Source: Ceratothoa steindachneri
Taxonomy: Eukaryota > Arthropoda > Malacostraca > Isopoda > Cymothoidae
Direction: 5' to 3'
Assembly (NCBI GenBank): GCA_963969495.1
Contig: OZ018337.1
Location: 86,340,777 to 86,404,776, forward strand
DNA: 64,000 nucleotides
Shown here: piece by piece, positions 13,483 to 25,241 of the stretch
How the letters are laid out: each line of letters begins with the position of its first letter
How positions within the stretch are numbered: position 1 is the first letter of the stretch
Notes under the pieces: generated by a model
Databases searched by the model: none
Seen by the model: only the letters and a program-made list of their open reading frames with translations
Told to the model about the DNA's origin: nothing
Position numbers and translations under genes: made by a program

Positions 13483-13640
13483 TCATTGTTTTCTTTTGTG
13501 AATGTTAACTGAAAAGGTGGACTTTCGCTTATGTGTGAGTGTAGCGATCGTGCAAAGAGAGCGACTTGGATTCATCTGTCTGAGTTTATCCGCAGAGATG
13601 AGCGTCGCATCGATTGGAATTGTAGGGTCCATTGACATGA
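13483..13640 (-). CDS. Weak candidate open segment
   Basis: Minus-strand frame from an internal ATG (MSMDPTIPIDATLISADK) to a stop at 13483, about 50 codons, in a locally GC-raised patch. Residues look protein-like, but there is no domain, and an overlapping frame on the same strand is equally open. No splice support. Confidence 0.15.
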
Positions 13641-13949
13641 GGATTTTCTTCCATTCCACCGTGAAAAAATAGAGCAATGGAGTTTAATTGGTTTAATCCA
13701 TTAATTTTTAATGCAAGATAATAATGGTCAGAAAATAATAGATGATAAACTAAATTAGGAAAGAATTGAGGAATGTAGGAATTGCAAAAAGGGAGGACTC
13801 TGAGGAAAGGATTTAAGAGCCACAAGTGAAGAGGTAAAGGAAATTCCTCTTCTCTTAATTCATCTAATTTTTACGCTTATCATTTGTGTTTTGTTTTCTT
13901 CCTTTTCTATGTTGTTATTCATACATTTTTGTGTTCGAGAGGAAGTAGT

Positions 13950-14262
13950 GAGTAGACATGAGGGCCCTTCGTTAATCACATGCACCTCTTTTGAATATTC
14001 CTCGTTCATCCCTCTGCTCAATGGGGGACTTCTCCTTCTCAATCTGCACCCCTAAGTTGTAGAATGCTCTTCCTGCTGAAATCAGGGCTTCTTTCTCTCT
14101 TATCACATTTAAGCGTCTCCTGAAAATGCATCTTTTCAGAATTCCCTTCTCCCTCTCTTAAATTTCCATTGAATTTCCATTTTCATCTCAGCACAACATG
14201 CGCTTTGTGAAAACCTCAGGCCTTGAAGAGCGCTTACAAAAGACTTATTATTATTATAATTT
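13950..14262 (+). mobile_element. 3' end of a CR1/L2-like non-LTR retrotransposon
   Basis: At 14048-14161 the frame reads TPKL, stop, NALPAEIRASFSLITFKR, LLKMHLF, stop. This is the C-terminal tail (pkLWNsLPxeIRxaxsLxxFKxxLKxhLF) shared by CR1/L2-type reverse transcriptase ORFs. The stop replaces the usual Trp codon (TGG to TAG). After the ORF end come about 85 bp of 3' sequence with GAAGAGCGCTTACAAAAG and a (TTA)n-type tail at 14243-14256, as expected for short-repeat-terminated elements of this group. The rest of the element is absent because of 5' truncation. The left boundary is approximate. Confidence 0.72.
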
Positions 14263-15529
14263 AGGGAAAATAAAGGCAAGACTCTTAGTCTCTTTGTCCT
14301 CGGCGCTATTAAGTTTGAATCAATTCCAATATGGAAAATAATAATAATTTTTTCGAAACTTGGACCGAGTAAGGGGCGCCCTAGTATACATATTAATCAA
14401 ATTTTCATTATCCTGGCATTATTTATAACTACAACAAACGAGGTCATGATTTAAAGTTGAATGTTTGCGGCCTTTTCCTGATATTTTCCACTAATAATTC
14501 AAATTCTTAGGGCTCCACACCTTCGGGACTCGCACCATTCAAAATGGTATCCTTAATTGTTTTAGAAACTTTATATTTGATTTTAGACTTATAATCTTCG
14601 AAAAATTACCTTTTAGAAAGAGAAACTCCCTCCAATTGCGACGGGTGGATGGTTGAGGAGGAAAAATTATCAATCTTGATTGCTCAAGGGCTTGGGTCTA
14701 TTAATCTTTAGAGTTTAATTTAAAATTATACTTTCGCACTTTGACTTTATCTAAATAGTACCAAAGGAAACCTTTTTTTCTTATCCTATCCCATTCAATT
14801 TCCATTCAAGAGAAATGATTAATGCGAATTTATACCTTTCTAGCTGTAGAGAAATGGATAATGAAAGCAATTTTTTCTAGAGAAATAATTATATTTCATA
14901 CTGAGTGATTTAGGGGGGATCTCTATTCTATCTTTCATCTGTATGGGAAACCCTTAAATTAATTCTAAAATATTTGTGAAAATGCATTCGGGAAGGTGAC
15001 TCCTTCCAGCAAGAATATTATCACTAAAATAAAGCGACATTACTATTTGCATCATTAAAAATAGAAGGGGATGAAATTAAGTTACAGAGCTTTGCACCTC
15101 TAATCTTTATTTAATCATGGAAATCAAACGAAAATTCAGCTTAGTTTAAAATTATTGAGTGATTAATCGCATTTTCCTATCTTGCCATATGGCATAGGGC
15201 TGTTTTCCGAGGCGTAAATCATTTTGTTTTACCTTCTTTATTCTATTTTCTAATTTGGCAATGGATTGACTGATATTTGGTACAGCACACTGGGCAGTTT
15301 AGATTTTTAATGGATCCTGTAAAAATAATAATAACCTTCAGAAGAGTATTCTTTGAATAAAGAATTAAATCTTTTACATTGATCCGAGATTGGTATAAAT
15401 AAATAGGGCTTTCCACTTCATTATTAACTGGCATGCTTAAACATTACAGAAGTTAAGTAACGGAAAGGCTAAGAAATAATTTATTTAAAATTTCTTCATA
15501 AAATTATGGGATAACAAATTTTATTTACT
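14263..15529. other. AT-rich intergenic DNA
   Basis: No supported gene. The 63-codon minus frame at 15243-15434 has no splice or domain support. Confidence 0.4.
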
Positions 15530-15770
15530 CTATGGAACAAAAAACAGATTATGGATTTCTTTGTTTCTTTCACCAGGAACGCATGGGACAAAGAAAGATT
15601 ATAGATTTATTTGTTTTTTTCGCAAAAACCAAAGGTGAATAAAAGCATAGAAAAAAAGGAAACAGATTTATTTCTTTCTTTCGGTAGAAACTATGGTAAA
15701 AAAAGCATGGGACAAAGAAGAAATTATTGATTTATTTATTTATATCTACAGGAACAAAGAAGATTAAAAT
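15530..15770. repeat. Degenerate tandem repeat, about four 55-65-bp units
   Basis: The pattern GGxACAAAGAA..ATT.TxGATTTxTTTxTTT recurs near 15533, 15588, 15655 and 15710, each followed by an A-rich tail. Unit lengths vary and the copies are strongly diverged. No coding role is apparent. Confidence 0.5.
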
Positions 15771-16144
15771 TATGAAATTTCTGAGTTTCTAACTTAAATA
15801 AAACGCTGAAGGCGGTTTTATTGAAGATGGTCAGAATTTAATTATGTGAAGAAGTCACTAAAATTATCAGTATGATGCCATAGAAGAATTTTATCCTTGA
15901 CATCTCTGAGAAGTGTTACAAACTAAGCGAGAATTCTGATTGAAAGCATCCTATGATGATATACGAAAAATAGGAAACGGACTTGTCATTAAAGATCCCT
16001 TTCATACAGATCGAATTTGGGACGCCGCTTTGGTATGAAATCTATGGTGAAATTCCGTATGTTTGCAAATTTATTTACCTTAGTTTTAGTAATAAAAATC
16101 CCCATATTAAATAAAAGATCCTTACACATGGAAGATATTAAAGT
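15771..16144. other. AT-rich intergenic DNA
   Basis: Nothing recognisable in this stretch. Confidence 0.4.
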
Positions 16145-16567
16145 TTGAAAGGCGGAGCCTTACACCTGTCTCTCTCTCTCCATTCGTTGGCGGGTCAGAG
16201 TAAAGCGAATTACCTATGGCCATACCATTCGAAAAAATGTCAATATAACGACCCGTTTTCAATACGGTACTTCTCCCTTCCTCTAGAGAGAGATGCCATA
16301 GCCTTCTTGTCCTCCCCTTTTTGTTTTGTGGAATTTCTTGATGATCGGTTGCTATTGTTCCGCAACAGGATTAGGTTTCTTGTCAGTCTTCCCAATCGAG
16401 TGCCTTCCAGGGGGGAAAATTTCATCTACGTTGAGACTGACTCGGTGCTAGATTTATGGGGCCCACTCAGTTGGCAGGAAGTTTCCATCGCAGTACCCTT
16501 ATTCTTGTCGATGATTCAGTTTGTGGTGAAGAGAAAATGGCGCAGGCACGCCATTCTTGTTAGCTAG
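16145..16567 (+). other. GC-richer block with a 140-codon open frame
   Basis: The frame starts at TTG, not ATG, and ends at TAG (16567). It includes CT-rich coding (LSLSLHSL) from a TCTCTCTC run, and a minus-strand frame overlaps it. The peptide lacks any recognisable domain. The block stands out in composition from the flanking AT-rich DNA, like the blocks at 6 and 10 kb, and may be part of a repeat. Coding is doubtful. Confidence 0.2.
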
Positions 16568-19500
16568 GCGCATCATAAGAGACGGAACACAGGCACCAAG
16601 TTCCTGAATTATTGATAGACCAAATTCTGCCGAAGAATGAAAACCAATTTCAGATGATTATAAATATTGCGCTTTTATATTCTTGGAAACAATGAATAGA
16701 TAATCTTGATAGGCAAAAAGGAATTCTTAACACGAGTTAAATTTTGATAGAAACACTCGTACTAGAAAATATTGTTTTACTTTTAATTTTTTTCAGGTAA
16801 TCATGTATTAACGGTATAAAAAATCACCTTTCAACTCATTTAAACATTTGGTCCATACCAAAAGAACTCCGTGTGTATTGCACTAAATGCATTGGGGAAA
16901 CGAGAAGTTAATTTTAGAATAAAAGACAATTACGGGTTCGAGCAAATATTTGGATTGCCTTTAGGCTTTGTTGAGATACACGTGATCAAAACATAATGGC
17001 TGGGAAGATACTGAACAGCATATTTCCTCATTATTCATGTTCAAATATTTGAAATTTTCTCCCGATAATACATTATTTTACATCTGGTACATGGGAGCTT
17101 CATCAAAAAGTCTTGCTACAAAATGATAAATGAGAAAAGACCGTTTACCATAGACTGGAATACTGGAAAAAATGGTCGAAATAAGGTTGAAATTTGGTTG
17201 CAATATGTATCGGGGTAATTAATTATACTGACCACATTGCTGGGAAAACGAGGTTTCCTGGGGCTTCAGTAATAAAATTAGGATCTCTTAAGGATTACCC
17301 AGAGAATCAAGAATCAACTCCATTACATCTCTGCCTATACGTTTCCTAGAAGGGTGCATGACTTTCGAGTCTTACAACCATGAAAACCAAAAGATTGCTG
17401 TAGATGATGCAATCCTAAACTAATTTTCTTTGTTAGTGATATTTTAGGATTCATATTCACTTGGATCCTTTCCAGGAACATCACAAGTTTTGCAACCACA
17501 TTCCAGAAACGAATGCTTTAAAGATTTCATGTGCATTTCTGTTACGCATGAAATACGAATGTACCTCTATAACCAAGCCAAAAATCCACACTCCAGTTTT
17601 AAAAGGTTATCTGTTGAATCTATTTTTGCCCCAACGGCAATATAGCCGTTAAAAACCTACAATTAATAGTGGGTAGATGATTTACACTTGTTCCGGTGTT
17701 TTTTGATGTTGTCGATAAATTCTGTAGATTTTATAAAATGGATTCTAGAATTAGGAAAAGAATCAGGATAAGGAAGAACTTTAACAATTTAGCCAATTAA
17801 GGTGGAAGAAACGAACTCTATAAGCGACGAGATGTAATAGGTTTTAATCCGTACGAGTTTGAGGAATACCTTAGACATTTTTTGGCGCAAAAGCATTGCC
17901 AAGCAAAAACTAAATATTTATGTTAAAGTAGTTTTTAGATAATTCATAAAGTTTTAGTGTATTCTTTTTTCAAGTGGGCAAATTATTAGTATTTGTACAA
18001 CACTATCCTTAGGCCCTGATTTCGATATTTCTACTTACTTTTAGACCTATGAAAGGATTATAATTGCTGTCAAAGAGCGATCGTAACAGAAATTTGAATA
18101 CAAAAGAAAGTTTTCACCATTCTAGGGGAACCTTTTCATTGCAAGATTCAGAATTCTCCGCAAAATTGTGCGCATTTTTGTTAGGATTAGAAACTTTTAG
18201 CTATTGTTTCTAGCTAAAAAACTTTGCCTCTTATATTACTAAACCGTTCCTCTGCTCCATCGGTACAAATGATTTCGGTTGAGGTTAATGAGCCATTATC
18301 CACACAACCAGCATATAAGATTATTGTCGCCTTTTTGGAAAATGAAAAACCAGTTCGATCTTTGTCTTCATCCTTTAAACTTTAATAAGAAATATTCAAT
18401 TTTGGTAAAGGAATTATTCTAAATTGTAATTCTTTATGCCAGAATGATATTAGATTCTACCATTAAACCTAATGTCAAATGGCACACCGAAATTGAACTC
18501 TAAATTCATTTTAATTTTCTGTATATTAGTAACTCATAATTTAATCGCATATATTGATTTTTTTCCCAGCATATCGGATTTAGGACCAAAATAATTGATC
18601 AGGAAAATAATTTTTAGGATTTTCGTAGCCCATTTTCCTATTTAATTTTATATAAGTCGAGGAAAGACTTGTTTACAAACGCGAGGAAAAAATTCTTCTC
18701 AGGCACATGGCCCTAATTATAAACTAGCAATATAATATGGAATTATATTGCGATTAAATATTATCCAAATTTACAATGTTCAAAGAAACATTATTAATAA
18801 ATTGTTCATGTGGCTATCATATTTTAGGTTTCCAGGTTCCATTAACTCTCAATCAAAAACCACCTCGCCAAAACAACATACAATGAGGTATACAAAAAAT
18901 AATGGGGGGATTCTGACATATCTTCCATCAAAGACAAACTTATGAAAGAATTGATAATTTTAGTCAATCTTAAACAACATTTCACATATTTTAGCTACTC
19001 TCACAAGATTATTTGGAAATGGCCATTTTATACCAGCTCATTGATCAACAATCTTGCTCTATCATGGAAAACATCAAGAATTTCAATGTATAAAATGGCA
19101 AGTGTAGCTTGACTTCATTGATTCGATGGTGATAATAATCATAAGAATGACTGACGTAATAGAAGCAGTTTCGATTAAATAAGTTAATGAGTACAAGGCT
19201 TAGTGGTAGATAGATGTAAACTGGTTCTATAGAAATTACATTGAAAAATTCTCGCATATAAAGTCTACTTAGTGTTGCAATATATGCAAATTCCCTCTTC
19301 TCAAAATCAAGCCCTCATTGCTACCCGACACATAAAACATAAACATATGTGATTGGATTTTTTATTCGTTAAAACTGATTAAATAAAGATTTGTACAGGA
19401 GGAAAGGGAAATAACATAGCATTTAAATTGAAGTTAAAGTGTCTCGCTTGATTGTCATAATATAGATGAATTGACTACAATTGCAGTTTCTCTACACAAG

Positions 19501-19590
19501 GTATACTAAGACTCTGATTTAAGAACCGATTATTTGGATGAGTTGAATAGAAATAAATATTGTTCTCTTACTTTGTCCTCGTTGTCGTCA
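16568..19590. other. AT-rich intergenic DNA, 3 kb
   Basis: Only short frames. One point of note is a faint GIY-YIG-like string near 16870-16930 (see the rejected list). A GTAAGT donor-like site at about 18036-18041 on the minus strand has no clean open exon before it. Confidence 0.4.
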
Positions 19591-19599
19591 GTTCCAGCT

Positions 19600-20180
19600 C
19601 GTGTCCGAGCATAAGTTTCGTCGTAAGTTATCCGGTCTCCTTCTTTGATGTCTGTGTCAGATATGACTTAGGAGACAAAGAAGGTCCGAAAGAAAATAGA
19701 GACGAGGCCAGTGAATGAAGAATTTGTTTTTGGTGATCGTGGCTGCGCGACGGCCACGCGCGCCAGTTGGCTAGTAACGCGTCTACTGCGGCTCAAAACA
19801 ATGAGTATTGAGTTTTTGGTGAGGCTACTTTCATCCGTCAACCGGGTTTATGCTCTATAAAGGCAAGCCTTACTCGCGCCTGCCTGCTGGGTGCTGCTCT
19901 CCTGCGCCAGAGCCAGACATGAGAATCTTATGTGGCATATGTCTGCTTGGTCCACATTTGGGGTCTTGCATTTGGTTGCGTTTAATCTGGAACCTCATCC
20001 CCGACTATACGGCCTTGGGTAACCCTTCCAGGAGTTCGAAACTCCCGACGGGATCGGTCTTAGAATCATCGGAACATTCAGGCACTTCCCAGAAATATGA
20101 TAATAATATTGTGCTGCTTGCCCTTTCTTCAAGAGCCGGGAAATCCCTAAAATGTATACCACTGCTCTTTTTGTAGAATG
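19600..20180 (+). promoter_or_regulatory. GC-rich promoter-like block, possible solo LTR
   Basis: A sharply GC-raised island. It contains TCTATAAAGGC at about 19853-19863, a good TATA box, followed by a GC-rich GCCTGCCTGCTGGGTGCTGC stretch where initiation would fall. An imperfect inverted repeat (CCTTCTTTG / CAAAGAAGG) lies at about 19648-19688. This arrangement fits a host core promoter or a solo retroviral-type LTR. No TG...CA boundaries, direct repeat partner or target duplication was found. A 108-codon ATG frame starts right at the TATA box (19850-20176), which makes it unlikely to be the product. Confidence 0.35.
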
Positions 20181-20237
20181 GGGTCTGGAATATTTAGGAA
20201 GATATGGCCACTCTAATGGTGTTCGGGTATAATCTCA

Positions 20238-20486
20238 ATGAAATATCTTGGAGTAAATCTTTCCTCTGATATCAGAAACAACGCTGATATCTTAAAGAAT
20301 GAAAAGTCATTCCTCTTTCAATTTCAATTTTACCTGCTTAATCAACAAAATCTTGTTTCTCTTCTGCTACACATAAAACCATGTCACACGAAACATTTCT
20401 TTGAAACACTAGCCACGAGAAACTTTAAGAGCCCCCTAGATGTGGTCGAAAGGCCTCAATTTGTGGATAGGCAAATAAAAAAATAA
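20238..20486 (+). pseudogene. Possible non-LTR reverse transcriptase fragment
   Basis: An ATG frame opens with MKYLGVNLSSDIRNNADIL. A KYLGV-type box at this kind of position is typical of the region after motif C in non-LTR reverse transcriptases (the xKYLGxxL thumb-proximal motif). The remainder (PCHTKHFFETLATRNFKSPLD) is not diagnostic. No catalytic motif survives. It could also be chance, and the call rests on one short motif. Confidence 0.35.
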
Positions 20487-20594
20487 GAAAGAGTTCCACG
20501 AATCTTATATTTGGCTCTTAAAAGATTTTTATTGATATAAAGATGCCGCTTTAGTCTTTGTCCTACCATTTTGTAGGTATAAATTGTCCAAGGG

Positions 20595-21230
20595 CGAAAG
20601 GTGAAGTTCGATAAAAATAAATATGATTATCGAAGGTTTTAGAATTTTGTAAAGCAAACGAATTAAATTTAGTGAAGTTCAGAAAGTTGATTAAAATTGA
20701 GATATGGCTGCTTTTTTTCTTCGGATCGTTTTCGTATAAATGAAGATTTTATCAAAGTTCTTTCCAAAGGGAATTTCGCATTTTAATCTTTAGCATATGG
20801 AAATACTCCTGCCCCCCTAAATATGGTTTTAGCAAAAGGAACTTTTTCGTATTTCAAAAGATTCATATGATTTTCTTGCCCTTAGGTCTAGGGAATAAGG
20901 TTGGATGGGAAAAAACAGACCAGAATTAAATTATCAGGAGACCAGGCAATGGCTTCGACACCATCCCTATGGGAGGAGCTTGCGCTTCGCTCCTAAGATT
21001 AAAACTTAAAATCTAAAAAAAACAGCCATGGTTAATTTTTTATAAATTTTCTGAACTTCGCAGATTATAATAACTTTAAAAAGTAACTCTAAACAAAATT
21101 TTATGAACTTCACCATTTCTAATTGTTTAGGTTTTAAAAAATTCCAAAAATTTCGATACTTTTATTTACTTTAGAACTTCACTAATTTGGTTTTTGATAT
21201 TATGAAAGAATTATTAAAAGCGACTTTGAT
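20595..21230. repeat. Dispersed repeat family R2: inverted arms with GC hairpin between
   Basis: The left arm (20598-20720) and the reverse complement of the right arm (21045-21225) share GTGAAGTTC, TATCGAA, GGAATTTT-like and AATTAxAAxTxGTGAAGTTCA blocks in order. Between the arms lies a GC-rich stem, GAGGAGCTTGCGCTTCGCTCCT (20973-20994, split stem GAGGAGC/GCTCCT). The right arm continues as TTTATCAAAGT..TTTTAATAATT, which recurs in direct sense at 54388-54540. No frame is conserved. It resembles a non-autonomous foldback element. Confidence 0.6.
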
Positions 21231-22079
21231 AAAGAAACATAAGTAATAACCATACTAAGATAAAATTATTATTCAAATACTAAAAAAAAATCCCTCTCTT
21301 GAATTATAGAGTTTGTGAAGTGATGATGATGATGGCAAGAGGAGCGGATTCGCCACTTCTAAGATCCGAAATAAAAGAGCAGCTATTTTAGAGTTCAAAG
21401 ACACTAATCGGATTATCAAATATTTTGATTTTTTTTTAACCAAAATAATTAAGAATTTCAGAAAATGTATACAAATTAAAACACAGCTGATTTTCTTCAT
21501 TATCTTAGTATTTAAAAAGCATATCTAAATGGAATAGCAATTTCTCAGGATTGTTGATTCCTTATATCAAAGAAATCCAATGAATGTTTTGACTTTTTTT
21601 AGGCCTAGAAAATAAGTGCGGATAAGAAAAGATAGGCAGTAATTTTTAGGAGAAATGTACTCGAAACATTTTAATTTTTTTCTGCTAGAGTAAGATAAGC
21701 AGAAGGGAGGGAAGGTGTTTGTTTTATTGTTTGTTTTATCAAAGTTGTTTTGAATCATTAATTTAAATATTAACAAAATAGAAGGAAGTGGTGATTTTTC
21801 GTACATACGAAGCTCATATCAATTTTAGTTTTAAGAATTGGAGAAAAAACATTTAGTAGGAATAGGATTTTGTAAATTTGAAGCTTTTATCTCAATAATC
21901 TATAAGAGCTAATTTTCTCAACTTATACTTTTTACTCCCTGATTTAGAATGAATATGAGAAAGTTTAAAATATAATAAATTTTAAAATTATTGTATACGA
22001 AAAATAAGACAATAATAAATAGAGATTCCGGCAAAATCTCTACCCTAACTACAGTATTTGTCCCGGAGGAGGCCCAGCA
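21231..22079. other. AT-rich intergenic DNA
   Basis: No supported gene. Minus frames at 21273-21500 and 21567-21806 are AT-composition artefacts without domain or splice support. Confidence 0.4.
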
Positions 22080-22477
22080 GTTACATTTTCTATTGTGTCA
22101 AATTCTTCTAAAATATAATTTGTTTTGTGGAGTCAATTGAGATCGAAGATGACGGATGCCCTTTTTATGGCATCAACCTGCACATGGTTTCAACGGATCG
22201 AAATGTTTGCAGTCTTTAGACCTGTATCTTGACAAAGCAGTGTGAGTGAGTGGTGCAGTGTTTAGTAGGCACCAGTGCGTGTCCACATACCAGTGGGCAG
22301 GTATTTAAACTAAAGCGCAAGCCCACTGGAATGTGGCCACGCAGTGGTGCCTACGAATCATAGGCACCCTTTCCCCTACATTGCATGGTCAAGATACAGG
22401 TCCAAAGACTGCAAACATTTCTACCCGTCGAAAACAAATTATATTTCAGAAGAATTTGACACAATAGGAAATGTAAC
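22080..22477. repeat. 400-bp foldback (long inverted repeat) with inner 90-nt hairpin
   Basis: GTTACATTTTCTATTGTGTC at 22080 pairs with its complement ending at 22477, followed by near-perfect pairing through AATTCTTCT.AAATATAATTTG. After an unpaired left-arm insert of roughly 60 bp (about 22127-22190), GAAATGTTTGCAGTCTTT.GACCTGTATCTTGA also pairs. Innermost, 22265-22298 pairs with 22321-22354 (34 positions, about three mismatches) around a 22-nt loop. Transcribed RNA would fold into a long hairpin. No coding frame or transposase is present. Confidence 0.85.
22265..22354. ncRNA. miRNA-precursor-like hairpin
   Basis: Arms GTAGGCACCAGTGCGTGTCC... and ...GGCCACGCAGTGGTGCCTAC form a 34-bp stem with about three mismatches and a 22-nt loop, total 90 nt. 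The stem is GC-rich against AT-rich surroundings. Size and mismatch level suit an animal pre-miRNA or a hairpin-siRNA stem. It sits inside a larger inverted repeat, so it could equally be the centre of a foldback transposon. Whether it is transcribed is unknown, and either strand could be the source. Confidence 0.35.
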
Positions 22478-22529
22478 AACACAATTTGATGCTGTAAAGA
22501 AAAGCGATATCCTTACCTCGTTTAGGTCA

Positions 22530-22605
22530 CAAACCGAACGTCTGCCAAGGAAAAGTGGCGAAGCTGCTCCTTTTGTCTATTATAAATTACTGGGGAAAAC
22601 AAAAC
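22530..22605. repeat. R2-family GC hairpin, copy 2
   Basis: GTCTGCCAAGG..., then AAAAGTGGCGAAGCTGCTCC (a palindrome AAAAG..GCGAAGC..CTTTT), then TTTTGTCTATTATAAATTA. It matches the 3' part of the copy at 54388-54690 (GTCTGCCAGCG, GTAGCGAAGCTGCTCCTC, TTGTATTGTATTTTAAATTA). Confidence 0.6.
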
Positions 22606-23537
22606 AGGTTGCTATTCAGAGGCATTCAAATTTCTAATAGCCTCATTTAGGAAAATATCCAGATATTTTGATTTGTTACAATTAATATCAATTTCTTATT
22701 AATTATCTAAACTTTCCATCTTAGATCATATTTGTAGAAGATACTTATAGAATAGAACAGAACTGTGATCAGATTCTCAAATGGAGAGCATCGCGTTTTC
22801 ACCCAAATGCTGTTCAGCCCCTCGTATTGAGAGAATAATCCGAGTTTGCCAAATAAACAGTTATTTCTTCCTCCTCTGCTTAGGTATCGTTCCTAGACGA
22901 ACGCAATTTGTGAAGTTTATGGTTATAAATTACCTTATCATAGGTCTTGTGTGCACTTCGGTGTATATGTGGGCAATATATTTATAAATAATTGCGGATC
23001 AAGCTAAGAATCACTAATCCCATAGGAAAGAATAGTGGGAGTAATTAATCTATGTTGGGGTGATGTGGTAATCAAAACACGACGTGACGAAATCATGAAT
23101 AGCAATCTTAAAGCTGTTGTTGTCACCGTGGGAATAAATACAGCTAAGATTATGTACGTCTTGTCGCGTGTTGAATTCGAGATGGAGTGTTATATAAACT
23201 TTTCAACTTTAGATTTCTAACAATTTTCTTGATCCTTTAAATAGGGATGATGCCTGAGATCAGAGCCAATGAGATTTAAATGACTCCCTGTTTCCACTGA
23301 TGATCAATAGCTGCCCTTTCATAGCAATTTTTCTCCAGGATGATTCTTCGCTGAGAAATCTAGCGATTTTTCCCGTCGATTATTGTGATGGGATTTTCAC
23401 CCCTAAGCAGACAATGGTTAGTTTTGGAGCAGACTCTTCCGCTAAATCGATGCCAATTGGCTGTCACATAGTTTAATTTCATCAGAAAAAAATTAAGATT
23501 TTGATTCTGAAATTCTCTATTTATCATTAACTTAATA
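22606..23537. other. Intergenic, no convincing gene
   Basis: Short plus-strand frames occur at 22781-22987 and 23035-23220. The former contains a pyrimidine-rich acceptor-like TTCCTCCTCTGCTTAG ending near 22884, but no frame or partner exon could be fixed. Confidence 0.35.
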
Positions 23538-24782
23538 CCGGCTCTAGAAAAATCCTGTTACCCTTGATGTTTTGCGAAGTTTTCATGAGTGATAGATAAA
23601 GTTCAGTCAAACAAACAAAAAGTTCTACTATTCCAGTAAGTGTATGAATGTGTTGCGAGATGGAATATATAAGAATCGAGATATTTGCAATCCGGCACGC
23701 GGGCCACAACATTTCAGTTATTGAAAATCGGGTCAAGATCAGTCGGTTGACTGTCCACACAGTCGCGGAGAAGCTCAAGATCGAGGAAAACCTCAAAGAT
23801 CGATATTGTTCGGACAGACCTCAAGTTTTCCACATTTTGTCAGTTGGGAAGGGCATTTGACTGTGCTCCAAAGCTCAAAACATCCGAACTCGCTAAGAAA
23901 AAGAAGATCTTAGTGGCAAAGCTGTCCGAAGCCACCAAGAAAGAGGGGTCAAGAGCTTGAAGTGTATAGAAAGGCATCTGCTTACCGACCATATGCTAGA
24001 ACAATATCGATAGCGCTGTCGACGCGTTCTCAACGAAATGTAGGTTCTGGGGAATCGAATTCTTTTTGGGGGTTTCTGATGAAAATGCCTCAAGGTTCGA
24101 TCTTGTCATTAACAGGGAAGTAATTTCACGCAGTAATCTTCACCCAAGAAGTCTCCGAGGACTGCTAACTGTCCAGGCCAAACACCCGACTTACATGATG
24201 ATGCTCGGCGTCGAGCCTTCGAATGGATTGAAGATGCCGCCGGTATGGTTCGTCTCCGATTATAGGCTCGAGGTGGCAGAATACAGTGCATCTTTGCAAC
24301 GAAAATCCTTCCCTAGGTGTGATAGATCCCGAAAAAGGCGGATGTCGTCTTTGAACATTAAGGCGCTCCGGCCCACACATCCAATTTCATGCTAAATTGA
24401 TTATGGTCGAAAATGAACTTATTGTCATATGAACTTTTGCCGGCGCAGTCGCCCGACTTCAATCTCCTCGCCTAAATCTTGTGAGTACCTCTTTAAGGCA
24501 AGGCCTGCAAGGTACGCCTTAGCATCATCGATAAGATGAAGTCTTCCGTCAACGGATGTAGGCAAACATGAGCAAGGAGTTCCTCTGCAACATGTACGCA
24601 GGATTCAGGTATCACCTGGAAATCGCGCAGTCGCCGGAGTATGCGGCCAAATTGAGTAATAATACAATTTAACATATATTTATATGTAAAACTCATAAAA
24701 AAGGTCAAACTAGATGCAAATCTCATTGTGTTATTTGTTAACGATGTCATAACGAGTGTAATAGGAATTTTGTAATACCCGG
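23538..24782 (+). mobile_element. Mariner element, degenerate, both termini present
   Basis: Both ends are visible. The 5' end CCGGCTCTAGAAAAATCC follows a TA at 23536-23537. The reverse complement of the 3' end, CCGGGTATTACAAAATTCC, is followed outward by TA at 24783-24784. The inverted repeats are imperfect over about 35 bp. The length, 1245 bp, is typical of mariner. Inside, the plus-strand frame from 23661 reads MEYIRIEIFAIRHAGH, then VKISRLTVHTVAEKL (helix-turn-helix) and DRYCSDRPQV. At 24060-24110 comes LFGVSDENASRFDLVINRE (first catalytic Asp), then AKHPTYMMMLGV. The later catalytic parts are shifted or lost. Frameshifts between these segments make the transposase inactive, but the ends could in principle still be recognised by a related enzyme. 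Confidence 0.85.
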
Positions 24783-25241
24783 TATAATCGAATTAAAATA
24801 TTATGAACTAACCAGAAATTTGCCTTTATTATTATATCTATTATCATAAAATTAAGTGAAATATCAGTAACATTCATTTAAAAATAATTTGTAATCTACT
24901 TCGTAAGTCTAGGCTGCATATCAGTGTGCAATCAACTCAAAAAACGTTATCGTCCTCTTTGCTGTCATTCTTTGCCATCGATGAAATAACGTAATAAATT
25001 ATTTTCGTAATTTCCTCCCTTTTAATTTAATATAACAGCAATATTTTCCTGCATTTTCATGATTTCGGCAAGACAACTTCAACAACTCCCTTCCAAGACT
25101 TTCCTCAGTCAAAACGCACGAGGCCAGAGTTGCTTGCAATTGAATCGAACACCAATTCGACTACTTCATCACAAATATTCTAAGATTCGAGCAATTCCAG
25201 ACACGCAGAGGCCTGAGCTTTTCCAGTACTTCGGGCAACAC
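24783..25241. other. Intergenic spacer between mariner and Penelope-like relic
   Basis: AT-rich. A 70-codon frame at 25059-25271 runs into the transposon relic and has no independent support. Confidence 0.35.

Noticed and set aside
16865..16935. GIY-YIG-like string CVYCTKCIGETRS on the plus strand
   Set aside because: Only about a dozen residues match, the Cys pair directly abuts IGET without the usual spacing, and stops follow at once. Not enough to call a third endonuclease relic.
19600..20180. Confident solo LTR
   Set aside because: The promoter-like TATA fits, but no boundaries, target duplication or second copy could be found in the window.
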